A stretch of DNA of 64,000 nt. It comes from Enterococcus hermanniensis. GTDB taxonomy: Bacteria > Bacillota > Bacilli > Lactobacillales > Enterococcaceae. The position numbers were made by a program, and so were the translations under genes. Within the stretch, counting starts at the first letter, position 1; every line of letters begins with the position of its first letter. The stretch is taken from positions 1-64,000 of the forward strand of contig NZ_JXKQ01000003.1 in the NCBI RefSeq assembly GCF_001885945.1, in the 5' to 3' direction. Positions 25,688 to 33,810 of the stretch are shown here, piece after piece. A model generated the notes under the pieces. That model searched no databases. It was not told the origin of the DNA and was given only the letters and a program-made list of their open reading frames with translations.

Positions 25688-25795
25688 TCAAAGTTGAGCA
25701 GAAAATAGATAAGTAATTAAACCAAGGATAAAATTAAATAATCCTAAAAAAGAGTTTGAGAGTATATGTAAAATTTGATGGAATAAATCGAACAT
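25688..25795 (-). CDS. 35-residue hydrophobic micro-ORF
   Basis: AAGGAGGAC then ATG (25795) opens a 35-codon frame encoding MFDLFHQILHILSNSF followed by a leucine/phenylalanine-rich helix and the end YLFSAQL. It is almost certainly membrane-inserting or amphipathic and has few charges. It starts 10 bases after the stop of a similar-sized frame and ends 64 bases before the ABC-F start on the same strand. Possible roles are a regulatory leader for the ABC-F gene or a small membrane peptide. The strong ribosome sites on both frames are the main evidence. Confidence 0.6.
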   Translation of the reverse strand: MFDLFHQILHILSNSFLGLFNFILGLITYLFSAQL

Positions 25796-25805
25796 AAAGT
25801 CCTCC

Positions 25806-25916
25806 TTAGCTAAAAAGTTGATGGAACCAGTCAATCGGATAGATGGTTAGGGCGAGAGTCGCTTTAGCTAATAAATAGCTTAGTGCAAAAAAAGGAACTA
25901 ATAGTTTTTTCATCAT
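25806..25916 (-). CDS. 36-residue hydrophobic micro-ORF
   Basis: AGGAGG sits eight bases before ATGATG (25916/25913). The frame starts MMKKLLVPFFALSYLLAK, contains one membrane-length hydrophobic helix and ends with an aromatic segment (PIDWFHQLF) before TAA. The Lys pair followed by a hydrophobic run resembles a signal or single-pass membrane peptide. Its stop is followed immediately by the ribosome site of the second micro-ORF, so the two are surely co-translated if expressed. Confidence 0.6.
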   Translation of the reverse strand: MMKKLLVPFFALSYLLAKATLALTIYPIDWFHQLFS

Positions 25917-26023
25917 AAATTTGACCTCCTAAAGTTGTTTTTCTTAGTTTAACTGAGATCAAAATTTTAAAACATGGCTTGAAGCTAAAGAAAACGAACA
26001 GTTATGTAAGGTGGTCAAAATAA

Positions 26024-26062
26024 AAAAGCCTCTGCTTTATTTTTAGCAGAGGCTTTTAATTA
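26024..26062. terminator. Terminator downstream of the HicB-like gene
   Basis: AAAAAGCCTCTGCT and AGCAGAGGCTTTTA pair around TTATTTTT. It separates the small HicB-like gene from the micro-ORFs. Confidence 0.85.
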
Positions 26063-26090
26063 TAGGTATCCTTCATTAAGGGAACACTCC

Positions 26091-26237
26091 TTAAGCAGAT
26101 TTTTTTAAATCATCAATTGCTTGTTCAATCGTAATCCCACTACCTTGATGTTTTGTATCTGTTGAATAAACGATGAAAATATTTTCATCTAAATCAAATG
26201 TTACACGATAATCCATTTTCTTATCAAAAAATGTCAT
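26091..26237 (-). CDS. Orphan HicB-like small protein
   Basis: A 48-residue protein from the ATG at 26237, chosen because AAGGAGC lies six bases upstream. It has the pattern of a HicB N-terminal domain: a first strand DYRVTFDLDENIFIVYS, then GSGITIEQAIDDLKKSA, corresponding to the family's GxTxEEAxxxL helix. There is no HicA toxin gene beside it and no DNA-binding extension. It may be a solitary member used for other purposes or the residue of a toxin-antitoxin locus. Confidence 0.65.
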   Translation of the reverse strand: MTFFDKKMDYRVTFDLDENIFIVYSTDTKHQGSGITIEQAIDDLKKSA

Positions 26238-26339
26238 AAGCTTGCTCCTTTCACAAATAATAATCAGGTACATAAAAAATTATATCATATTAAAAAATAA
26301 TAATAAAATAAAAATATATAGATTAAATTTTAATAAGCA

Positions 26340-26388
26340 AAAAACAAGCAGCTAAATCATCGTGACTTAGCTGCTTGTTTTTTTTGCC
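26340..26388 (-). terminator. Terminator of the pyridoxine operon
   Basis: AAAACAAGCAGCTAA pairs exactly with TTAGCTGCTTGTTTT around an 11-base loop. It lies directly past the ECF S-component stop. Confidence 0.9.
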
Positions 26389-26413
26389 CCTGCCAAGGAT
26401 CTTTAGTATAACA

Positions 26414-26962
26414 TTAAAGTGGTTGATTATGAAAAATTCTTCCCATTGCATGTCTTAGAGGGAAGAAGACTAAACTTACAATTAAAATAGTTGAAAAAAT
26501 GTTGATTACAGTTGCAGGCATTGTTGCCATTGCAGCAAAGAAAGCAGGTTTTAATTGTGCTCCAGCAATGAGTCCCATCGCAGTTGCTTTAATAACCGAC
26601 ATAATAAATTTTGCGATACCTGCACAAATACCGATCAGCACGATTTGATAAATCTTAGTAGGTTTTCTTTTGAACAGAATAAATGCTAAAAAGGCAGCTG
26701 CACCAACGACGAAACTTTCAACTAAAAAGTAGGGAGCTTCGGTGGCATAACCATTTAAAATATCAAAAATGAAAAAGCCGATTCCTCCAGCTAATGCGCC
26801 TTGCCAATAACCAATCAGCAAAACGCCTAGTAAGACGACGGCATTTCCAAAGTGGATAAAAGCACCGGTTGGTAAGGGGATCTTGATCATGGTACCAATA
26901 AATGTCAATGCCGCAAAAAGGGCGATCAATACAAGATTTTGGATTTTATTGTCATTGGTCAT
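26414..26962 (-). CDS. ECF transporter S component, probably for vitamin B6
   Basis: A 182-residue protein with six predicted membrane helices, counted from the ATG at 26962. LVLIALFAALTFIGTMIKIPLPTGAFIHFGNAVVLL is the standard first part of an S component, with the Ala-rich helix 1 that contacts the shared EcfT. It overlaps the kinase gene by 11 bases. Pairing with a pyridoxine/HMP kinase points to uptake of pyridoxine (PdxU-like) rather than another vitamin. The ATPase and T subunits must come from elsewhere in the genome. Confidence 0.85.
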   Translation of the reverse strand: MTNDNKIQNLVLIALFAALTFIGTMIKIPLPTGAFIHFGNAVVLLGVLLIGYWQGALAGGIGFFIFDILNGYATEAPYFLVESFVVGAAAFLAFILFKRKPTKIYQIVLIGICAGIAKFIMSVIKATAMGLIAGAQLKPAFFAAMATMPATVINIFSTILIVSLVFFPLRHAMGRIFHNQPL

Positions 26963-27770
26963 TTGAAAACTCCATTCTATTTTCTCCATGCGTGTAGGCA
27001 CCATGCCAAACATGACCCACATATGGATTGATTTGTTCTCCTAGCTTGATAGCAGCTTGAACGAAATCGATTGCTCGCTGAATGGCTTGATCGGTTGTTG
27101 CTCCTTTAGCGATCCCCGCCGTAATTGCTGCGGCAAAAGTACAGCCAGCTCCATGATTATAAGGAGTATTGATAACTTGATGCCGATAGGTTTGAAACGT
27201 TGAACCATCATAATGAAGGTCAAGTGTTTCTGTTGGATTTAATCGAGCACCACCTTTAATGACAACGTGTTTTGGTCCTAATAAAGCTATTTTTTGGGCC
27301 GCTTTTTTCATTTGTTGTTCAGAAGACAACTCACCAAGTTCTGATAGAATACCCGCTTCACGTAAGTTTGGCGTTGTTACTAATGCTTTTGGTAGTATTT
27401 TTTTTTGCAATGCTTGAACTTGCTGATTACCAATAAAGTCTTGAGTGCCTTTTCCGCCAATAACGGGATCGACGATCAATGGCGTAGCAACGGGGAGGTG
27501 ACTACTAATGAGTTCGATTATTTCTTGGGTGGGTAATAGCCCTGTTTTGATGGCATCGATGGAACCAGCAAAGACAGAAGCTAATTGTTCTTGCAACCAA
27601 TCAATTGGTAATACTCTTAAATGATGACTTCCTGTCGCGGGATTTAAATTTACAATGGAAGTAATTGCTGCAAGTCCGAATGTTCCATATTCTTGAAACG
27701 TTTTTAAATCCGCCTCTAAACCGCCCCCACCAGTAGCGTCAGATCCGGCAATCGTCACAACTTTTTTCAT
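26952..27770 (-). CDS. pdxK: Pyridoxine / hydroxymethylpyrimidine kinase (PdxK/ThiD family)
   Basis: A 272-residue ribokinase-fold enzyme from the ATG at 27770 behind AGGTG. VVTIAGSDATGGGGLEADLKTF is the N-terminal family motif, PLIVDPVIGGKG is the magnesium and phosphate region, and the anion hole is in TPYNHGAGCTFAAAI (GAGC). In Firmicutes this subfamily often acts on pyridoxine and related B6 vitamers, and the coupled ECF S component supports salvage of that vitamin. HMP kinase activity cannot be excluded. Confidence 0.88.
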   Translation of the reverse strand: MKKVVTIAGSDATGGGGLEADLKTFQEYGTFGLAAITSIVNLNPATGSHHLRVLPIDWLQEQLASVFAGSIDAIKTGLLPTQEIIELISSHLPVATPLIVDPVIGGKGTQDFIGNQQVQALQKKILPKALVTTPNLREAGILSELGELSSEQQMKKAAQKIALLGPKHVVIKGGARLNPTETLDLHYDGSTFQTYRHQVINTPYNHGAGCTFAAAITAGIAKGATTDQAIQRAIDFVQAAIKLGEQINPYVGHVWHGAYTHGENRMEFSNDQ

Positions 27771-27880
27771 TTTATTCACCTCAAGGCTTTCATTTTTAAT
27801 AAGCATAGCTGTTAATGTATGATTTTTAAACTGCCAATTGGCTTTATTTTAAATCCGCCAATTTGAACAATAAAAAGGGG

Positions 27881-28435
27881 TTAGTCATTTTTCAAGCATT
27901 CTAACCATTTTAAATATTCTTCTTCGCGATGGATGGCATGCATCAAAATCAAATAATGCCCATAATTTTCTTGGATTTCTTCTTCTGAAAACACTATTTG
28001 TTTCCTTTGTTTTAAGTGCTCTAATTTTTTTGAGTGTAATTCCATCTGCTGTTGAATCATCTCGGGTAAACGTTCATCATCCATGCTTTTAATAAAATAA
28101 AGCTTTAACACAAATTCATCTTTGTTTACAGGGAGGTCAACTAAGGGTTCTTTTAACCATTCATTCAAGACTTGTTTTCCGTCTTTAGTTAGAGAATAAA
28201 CTTTTTTTTCTAATTTAGTACCAACAACTTCGGTTTGGAAAGCAATCATGTTTTTTTGAGTTAATTTAGAAAGTTCAGGATAGATTTGGCTATGTTTTGC
28301 TTGCCAAAATTCACCAATTTCTGTTGTGAAAGCATTTTTTATCTCGTAGCCTGTATTTGTTTCATTTTGGATCATTCCTAAAATAATATATTGCAAAATA
28401 TTTTTTTGAGCGATTTTAAACACGTCCCTTGACAT
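27881..28435 (-). CDS. padR: PadR, phenolic-acid-responsive repressor
   Basis: A 184-residue PadR protein with an N-terminal winged helix (QYIILGMIQNETNTGYEI, then HSQIYPELSKLTQKNMI) and the long C-terminal helical dimerisation domain (Vir_act_alpha_C). It faces the phenolic acid decarboxylase gene, and a 20-bp perfect palindrome lies between them. In Lactobacillus, Pediococcus and Bacillus PadR represses padC until coumaric or ferulic acid is present. Here the arrangement is the same. Confidence 0.92.
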   Translation of the reverse strand: MSRDVFKIAQKNILQYIILGMIQNETNTGYEIKNAFTTEIGEFWQAKHSQIYPELSKLTQKNMIAFQTEVVGTKLEKKVYSLTKDGKQVLNEWLKEPLVDLPVNKDEFVLKLYFIKSMDDERLPEMIQQQMELHSKKLEHLKQRKQIVFSEEEIQENYGHYLILMHAIHREEEYLKWLECLKND

Positions 28436-28473
28436 TCATTAAAAAATATTCTAACATAATCACGTAATCAAAA

Positions 28474-28493
28474 ACATGTAATTAATTACATGT
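28474..28493. promoter_or_regulatory. PadR operator, perfect palindrome
   Basis: ACATGTAATTAATTACATGT is a perfect 20-bp palindrome in the divergent gap, 33 bases before the padC start. It contains the ATGTAAT/ATTACAT half-sites known for PadR. A weaker half-site, CACGTAATC, lies just to the left. Confidence 0.85.
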
Positions 28494-28525
28494 ATATATT
28501 AATTTAATTTATTGGAGGAATCATC

Positions 28526-29059
28526 ATGAAAAAATTTAAAACTTTAGCAGATTTTGTCGGAACACATTTTATTTATACATATGATAATGGTTGGGAATAT
28601 GAATGGTACGCAAAAAATGATCATACAGTTGATTACCGTATCCATGGCGGAATGGTTGCAGGTCGTTGGGTTAAAGATCAAGAAGTTCAAATGGATATGT
28701 TAACTGAAGGTGTCTATAAAATTACTTGGACCGAACCTACTGGTACAGATGTCGCTTTGGATTTCCTACCTAATGAACAAAAATTACATGGAACAATTTT
28801 CTTCCCTAAATGGGTGGAAGAACATCCTGAAATTACCGTTACTTTCCAAAATGAACATATTGATGAAATGTTAGCGGCTAGAGAAAAATATGAAACTTAT
28901 CCAAAATTAGTTGTTCCAGAATTTGCTAAAATTACTTATATGGGTGAAGCTGGGGTAGACAATGAGGATGCTATCAGCGAAGCCCCTTACGAAGGAATGC
29001 CAGAAGATATTCGGACAGGAAAATATTTTGACGAAAATTATCGTCGTATCAATAAATAA
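28526..29059 (+). CDS. padC: Phenolic acid decarboxylase
   Basis: A 177-residue beta-barrel enzyme that decarboxylates p-coumaric, ferulic and caffeic acids to vinylphenols without a cofactor. [35 protein letters not shown] (about 13-47) carries the conserved tyrosines and arginine of the active site, and the Glu of [10 protein letters not shown] is the expected catalytic acid. The length equals that of known PAD enzymes. It removes toxic plant phenolics, which fits the plant-sugar genes at the other end of the window. Confidence 0.96.
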   Translation: MKKFKTLADFVGTHFIYTYDNGWEYEWYAKNDHTVDYRIHGGMVAGRWVKDQEVQMDMLTEGVYKITWTEPTGTDVALDFLPNEQKLHGTIFFPKWVEEHPEITVTFQNEHIDEMLAAREKYETYPKLVVPEFAKITYMGEAGVDNEDAISEAPYEGMPEDIRTGKYFDENYRRINK

Positions 29060-29099
29060 AAAAATCTCCCTTCTATTAAGAAGGGAGATTTTTTTATTT
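29058..29099. terminator. Bidirectional terminator
   Basis: AAAAAAATCTCCCTTCT and AGAAGGGAGATTTTTTT pair around ATTA. It is shared by convergent padC and aspD. Confidence 0.9.
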
Positions 29100-30689
29100 T
29101 GTTTTCATCCATTGATCACGGATGCTATCTGTTAGACGGATAATTCGTTTTCCTACTTCAGGATATTGATTTGTTGCTAAGTTTGCCAATGATACACGAA
29201 CGGCCCATTCGCTACTACCGAAAGCATTTGCTTTTAGTAACATCAATTGTTCTTTCTCAGCTAACGACGTTAAGACTTTTGTTACAGTCCATTTATTTTT
29301 TAGGTAGTCGGCAAAAGCATTTCCGTAACGTTTACGGCTCCAATCCTCATAGTTGATTTCACAATAATAGGCGGTATCTAGATCTTCTAGTGGTTCTTGT
29401 AGCCCTAATGTGTGGAATAATAATTTTTCGCGTTGTCGACAAATATCCATGACCTCTGCTTTATAGGCTTGACCTTCATCTAAGAGACTGTATAGGCTAA
29501 ACATCACCATCATCACTTGTTGAGGGGCAGATAAACCAGAAGCGTGATTTAATGCAACATCACGACTGTCAGCTACGATTCGATCAATAAAAGTAATTGT
29601 GGTTGGATCAGCAGTTAAAGAAGCATAGCGTTCATTTAATTGCTCGATATTTTCTTTAGGTAAATTAGCAATCAATTCGTCAAATAAATTGTGTTTAGCA
29701 ACAGCAATCGTGCCAACACGCCAGCCTGTGGCACCAAAATATTTTGAATACGAATAAATACAAGCAGTATTGTATGGTAATTCTGAAAAAAGCGAGGTAA
29801 AGACTGGAACAAAAGTTCCATACACATCATCTGTTAAAATCATCAATTCAGGATTATCGGTTGAAACGATATCTTTTAGCAATTCAATTGTTGGTTGTGC
29901 CAGCGCATTCGCTGTCGGATTGCTAGGGTTTACTACAAAAACAGCTTTGATATCTGAATCACGTAATTTATTGATTTCCTCATCTGGATATTGATAGGTC
30001 ATCTTTCCATCAACCATTGTTTGTTTGGCTTGAACTTTGACGATTTCAAAAGCATATTTTGGTAGTTCAGGAATTTCAAGGTAAGGAGCGAAAGTAGGCA
30101 ACATTAAAGCAATTTTGTCGCCACGATTCAATAAGAAATTGTTTAACAGTGTATCAAAGATATAACAAATACCAGCAGTTCCACCTTCAACAGCAAAAAC
30201 GTCGAAAGGAATAGTACTATTTGAAAAAAGCTCTTGATTTAGATAAGATTTAATCGGTGCTTCACAGGCAGTTAGACAACGTACAGGATTCGGATAATTG
30301 TCACCGATAATATGATCTAAGATATCTGTTAACCAAAGTTCTTTAGGCATTCCCAAGAAATTATTATCGGAGAACCAGATTTTTTTTAAAAAATCAGCGC
30401 CTTTACTTGGATGATTTGCTAAAAAATCGACGAAACGTTGTCCACGTGTTGCATCGGATTGAATCATTCCAGCAGTAAGTTCACCTGTTCCATATAATGT
30501 TTCTTGCGTAGCAAATTGTCCCAATAAGAAAAATGCTTCTCGGGGGGTAGGGGCTGTCCAGTTCGGATTTCCTCGACCGGCATTCAAAAGATTAGTAACA
30601 TTTTTATTTTCATGAATTTTTTGTTCCAAAAAAAGACTTAATTCGAAAGGGCTTAATTCTTCTAGGGCTTGTTCTGTAATTGTCGACAC
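29094..30689 (-). CDS. aspD: Aspartate 4-decarboxylase / aspartate aminotransferase
   Basis: A 531-residue PLP enzyme converting L-aspartate to L-alanine and CO2. The GTG at 30689 is chosen because AAAGGAG then has suitable spacing; the GTG two codons earlier is too close. The AspD hallmarks are present: NAGRGNPNW near residue 40, the PLP-lysine segment SYSKYFGATGWRVG, and the long C-terminal part. Coupled to an aspartate/alanine antiporter (AspT) the reaction would generate proton motive force, but no aspT is adjacent. The gene is monocistronic. Confidence 0.93.
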   Translation of the reverse strand: MSTITEQALEELSPFELSLFLEQKIHENKNVTNLLNAGRGNPNWTAPTPREAFFLLGQFATQETLYGTGELTAGMIQSDATRGQRFVDFLANHPSKGADFLKKIWFSDNNFLGMPKELWLTDILDHIIGDNYPNPVRCLTACEAPIKSYLNQELFSNSTIPFDVFAVEGGTAGICYIFDTLLNNFLLNRGDKIALMLPTFAPYLEIPELPKYAFEIVKVQAKQTMVDGKMTYQYPDEEINKLRDSDIKAVFVVNPSNPTANALAQPTIELLKDIVSTDNPELMILTDDVYGTFVPVFTSLFSELPYNTACIYSYSKYFGATGWRVGTIAVAKHNLFDELIANLPKENIEQLNERYASLTADPTTITFIDRIVADSRDVALNHASGLSAPQQVMMVMFSLYSLLDEGQAYKAEVMDICRQREKLLFHTLGLQEPLEDLDTAYYCEINYEDWSRKRYGNAFADYLKNKWTVTKVLTSLAEKEQLMLLKANAFGSSEWAVRVSLANLATNQYPEVGKRIIRLTDSIRDQWMKTK

Positions 30690-30695
30690 AAACAC

Positions 30696-31005
30696 GACTC
30701 CTTTTATACTTTATTATAATCATAGTAACGAGAATAGTTTTTATTACAGCGTAAATACGCTTAAAGTTTATGAGAAAAATTCTGTAAAAATCCAAAGAAA
30801 TAAGAAGCGTTTTCTTTTCTTTTAGATTAGAAAGCTGAATAGAATAGCTATTATAGCGCTTACCAAATTCTTAGAAATCAAATTAGGTTGTTTAAGTAGA
30901 TATCCGACTTGCGACCCATGAAAAATAAGTGACTTTGTTGCATAATAACTAAGAAGTTATAAAAGTAAAATTAGTTTAAACCGTATGCATAAAGGAGTGG
31001 ATCAA
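30696..31005. other. Divergent intergenic region before aspD
   Basis: About 310 bases without a gene. The palindrome AGCGTAAATACGCT (30748-30761, 6-bp arms, 2-bp centre) lies 60 bases before the aspD start and is a candidate operator. AAGAAGCGTTTTCT near 30801 is only a weak match to a catabolite-response element. Confidence 0.5.
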
Positions 31006-31260
31006 ATGGAGCAATTATTAGCGATTGCATTTATAGCATTATTAATTTTCTTTGTAGTAAAAGTAGGTTCTATCTTGTGGCGAATTGCGGGTGTTTTATT
31101 TCTACTATTTATTATTTATATCTATAAAGATCAAATGCTTTCACAACTACAAAATTTTGTAGCTAACCCGGATTTCGGTGGAATCTGGCAAAGTTTGACG
31201 AATTTTTTTAGTAGTGTCTTTGATAGCGTAACGAGCTTTTTAGGGACAGTGATTGAATAA
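31006..31260 (+). CDS. Small membrane protein of unknown function
   Basis: An 84-residue protein from the ATG at 31006 behind AAAGGAG. Two predicted membrane helices cover about 2-38, separated by VKVGSILWRIAG. The rest is an amphipathic stretch rich in Phe and Ser that could lie on the membrane. It has no recognised family. It is monocistronic with its own terminator. Confidence 0.7.
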   Translation: MEQLLAIAFIALLIFFVVKVGSILWRIAGVLFLLFIIYIYKDQMLSQLQNFVANPDFGGIWQSLTNFFSSVFDSVTSFLGTVIE

Positions 31261-31297
31261 AGCTAGAAGCTCTTTGTACAGAGCTTCTTTTTTATAT
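31260..31297. terminator. Bidirectional terminator
   Basis: AGAAGCTCT and AGAGCTTCT pair around TTGTAC, followed by TTTTTT. It separates the convergent small membrane gene and the YdcF-like gene. Confidence 0.85.
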
Positions 31298-32026
31298 CCG
31301 ACTATTACCAGTTAGATATTTTTGACAATGTTGATAACTCAATAATACGTCATCAGGTAGATCTACATGTGGAATATATGCTGTACCTTTTGGTCCGTAT
31401 CCCTGTTCGTTATCTTGCAGTCGGCGAATTTCACCTAAGGTCAAAGATAAGAAATAGTCCGTTTGCCACCAATCATCCATTTCGGTATTTTTAAAATGAG
31501 GCTGACCATCATAAGCAATTAACTCAGGTTTTTCAAAAATCAAGGATTGGATCGCTTCTAGCGGTAATTCCCACTCTTTACTAAAGGTCAAATGAGTCCG
31601 TTTTTGGACTAATGGGTCTTGTACTAACCAAAATTTTTTGGGACGCTTCTTTTTAAATAAATCACGGGAGAAACGAGCATTTTCACCGGTATTTTTAGAG
31701 TGCGGTTCCAATAATTGGTTCACATCACGAGAGCAATAATAAGAAAAAATTTCTTGCATGATCTCGGCTTCTGATAATGTTTGCCACCTTGGACGCACTA
31801 ATTCAGGAATTTGTTTTTTAGCATTTGCCAGCAATGGCGCAGTGCCGTGGCCAATTCCACCTACAAAAACGATTTGTTGGATCGCTTCCTGGTTCTTGCA
31901 GAATTTAGCGGTTGAAATAATCAAAGAAATCAGGCTGTTGCCTGCGAGGATCAATGTATCTGAATGGAAATTTGGATCTATGGATGTGGTAGTCAAATAA
32001 TCAACAAGCACTTCGAAATCAGACAT
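31292..32026 (-). CDS. YdcF / DUF218-like protein
   Basis: A 244-residue soluble alpha/beta protein. DTLILAGNSLISLIISTAKF and QQIVFVGGIGHGT resemble the opening Rossmann-like strands of the YdcF/DUF218 group, and SKNTGENARFSRDLFKKK matches the family's S-x-N-T-x-E-N motif. E. coli YdcF binds S-adenosylmethionine and others are tied to envelope processes, so the role here is open. It is preceded by AGGAGG and stands alone. Confidence 0.75.
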   Translation of the reverse strand: MSDFEVLVDYLTTTSIDPNFHSDTLILAGNSLISLIISTAKFCKNQEAIQQIVFVGGIGHGTAPLLANAKKQIPELVRPRWQTLSEAEIMQEIFSYYCSRDVNQLLEPHSKNTGENARFSRDLFKKKRPKKFWLVQDPLVQKRTHLTFSKEWELPLEAIQSLIFEKPELIAYDGQPHFKNTEMDDWWQTDYFLSLTLGEIRRLQDNEQGYGPKGTAYIPHVDLPDDVLLSYQHCQKYLTGNSRI

Positions 32027-32110
32027 ATGAACCTCCTAAATAAGTGATATTAATCTATGATAACAAATAAATAAAAATTAAAAAACTGTCAAAATACTCT
32101 TTGACAGTTG

Positions 32111-32374
32111 TTAGAATAAATACTTAATAAAAAAGAAAATACATAAGATGAGTAGAGCAATCGCGGAGATTAGCCAAAGTTTTTGCTTGCTCCAAATAAA
32201 TTTTCCGTAACAAAAAGCAGCCGCGGCACCTGTAATCAAACTAAAAAGGTCCATAATCTCATTGTGCTCAATCACACGAGCAATCATCAATATACTGAAA
32301 AGAATTAGACTAAAAATACCCGAGGTAGCTAACGCTAAATCGGTACTTGTTTGTGATCGCTTTTCTTTTTCCAT
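32111..32374 (-). CDS. Small membrane protein, unknown
   Basis: An 87-residue protein with three predicted membrane helices (about 13-31, 38-56, 65-86) and a short charged N-terminus MEKEKRSQT. No family is recognised; the layout is that of DUF-type integral membrane proteins of lactic acid bacteria. The ATG at 32374 follows GGAGGCCTC on its strand. Confidence 0.7.
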   Translation of the reverse strand: MEKEKRSQTSTDLALATSGIFSLILFSILMIARVIEHNEIMDLFSLITGAAAAFCYGKFIWSKQKLWLISAIALLILCIFFFIKYLF

Positions 32375-32579
32375 TAAGAGGCCTCCGATAATAACTTATT
32401 TTTATAAAAATAATAGGGTATCAAACAGATAAGAGCAGATACTATTCTTTTTTTCTTAATTTCATTATAAATGAATCCGATTACAAAGTCACTGATTTAA
32501 AAGTCATCATGAAAAGACAAGTTCATACTGAGGAATCATAAGTCGATAGTGTATACTAATGATTGAAAGAGGTGAGAGT

Positions 32580-33194
32580 GTGACACTTTTTTATTTTATC
32601 AGACATGGAAAAACAGAGATTAATGCAGAGGGGCGCTTTAACGGCGGGACTGTAGATTCTCCGTTGGTACCCGAGGGTATCGAGGCAACAAAGAAAATCG
32701 CACAATATTTGAAGGATGTTTCTTTTGACCTTGCTTTATCATCGCCTCAGCTGCGAGCCCAAACGACGGCGAAAATTATCTTGAAAGAACATGACCGAGG
32801 ACCCAAATTAACGATTGTTGAAGATTTGCGAGAAATGCGGTTGGGCGACTGGGATGGTGAAAAAATCAGCGAAATCACCAAGCAATATCCTGAAGATATC
32901 CGGGATTATCGAACGCGCCCAGATTTATTTGATTCAAAAAAATTTCATAGTGAATCTTACGCAGAAGTAATTAGACGTAGTACGCAAGTAATCAAAGAGA
33001 TTACCAAACAATACCCAGAGGGAAATATTCTAGTGGTAAGTCATGGGATCTTACTGATGGCATTATTGAATACACTGAAGGGAATGTCTTTAGCTGAAAT
33101 TCGGCAAGGCGGTATCGTTGATAATTCGAGTCTCACAATTATGGCGTCTGAGGGTTCTAAGGTAACCTTTCACACATGGGGTGAAACGTTCTAA
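32580..33194 (+). CDS. Histidine phosphatase superfamily protein
   Basis: A 204-residue protein from the GTG at 32580, close behind AGAGGTGA; the ATG seven codons earlier has no ribosome site. FYFIRHGKTEINAEG holds the RHG motif with the phospho-accepting His and Arg. The second catalytic His is in NILVVSHGILLMALL, and the acid Glu is in LREMRLGDWDGE. The family includes phosphoglycerate mutases and small phosphatases (PhoE, CobC-like); the substrate cannot be assigned. Confidence 0.88.
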   Translation: MTLFYFIRHGKTEINAEGRFNGGTVDSPLVPEGIEATKKIAQYLKDVSFDLALSSPQLRAQTTAKIILKEHDRGPKLTIVEDLREMRLGDWDGEKISEITKQYPEDIRDYRTRPDLFDSKKFHSESYAEVIRRSTQVIKEITKQYPEGNILVVSHGILLMALLNTLKGMSLAEIRQGGIVDNSSLTIMASEGSKVTFHTWGETF

Positions 33195-33238
33195 TTTAAA
33201 AAAGCACCTTCCTTAATGGAAGATGCTTTTTTAAATTA
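33195..33238. terminator. Bidirectional terminator
   Basis: TTTAAAAAAGCACCTTCC and GGAAGATGCTTTTTTAAA pair around TTAAT with one mismatch. It is shared by the phosphatase and the convergent GyrI-like gene. Confidence 0.85.
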
Positions 33239-33244
33239 AGAAAA

Positions 33245-33739
33245 CTAGTCACTAAATAAATCTTTCCGTTTTTTACGAAACGCTAACTCGATCATTGTTT
33301 CTTGATCCGCTAGGGGAACCGAAGCGTCCGTTAAATAATATTCATAGCTACGATACGTAAAAATGCCATTTTCTTGCTTGATTGCTTCAATCAATTCTTT
33401 ATACGAGTCCGTCAGATCATCATAATCACCAATGTATAGCGTCCGTACAGCTTGGTAGCTAGGAAGGTGATAGCTTTGAAATTTTTCAGTTGAGGAGATT
33501 TCTTTATTGATTGGAAATCCAATTTCAATTTCTAATAACTCATCTTTTGGCAACCCAGATTCAGCCAGATTTAAGTATGAAATAAAGGGTGTTCCGACTA
33601 ATTCAGCTCCGTTTTTTTTAGCGTATTCCGATAATTCTACAAAAGAAGTACCGATAAAATTTGGTAAAAATTCGTGAGCTATATGGGTTGATGTTGAAAC
33701 GATTAGTTGATCTGGCTTTGTGATTTTTTCAATTTGCAT
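33245..33739 (-). CDS. GyrI-like / effector-binding-domain protein
   Basis: A 164-residue protein from the ATG at 33739 behind GGAGGAT. It begins with the beta strand IEKITKPDQLIVSTSTHI, contains GTPFISYLNL and IEIGFPINKEI, and ends with a helix-strand repeat, the SHS2 fold of SOUL/GyrI and AraC-effector domains. It lacks any DNA-binding part, so it may bind small molecules or inhibit another protein. The neighbour upstream is the broken GIY-YIG gene, with a gap of about 70 bases. Confidence 0.78.
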   Translation of the reverse strand: MQIEKITKPDQLIVSTSTHIAHEFLPNFIGTSFVELSEYAKKNGAELVGTPFISYLNLAESGLPKDELLEIEIGFPINKEISSTEKFQSYHLPSYQAVRTLYIGDYDDLTDSYKELIEAIKQENGIFTYRSYEYYLTDASVPLADQETMIELAFRKKRKDLFSD

Positions 33740-33810
33740 AAGTATCCTCCATCGTATGATGCTATTACAATATTGTATCAATTAATGAAATCGAATACAA
33801 ACTAGAGGGA

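Noticed and set aside
30795-30810. Catabolite-response element before aspD
   Set aside because: AAGAAGCGTTTTCT differs from the consensus at several conserved positions.
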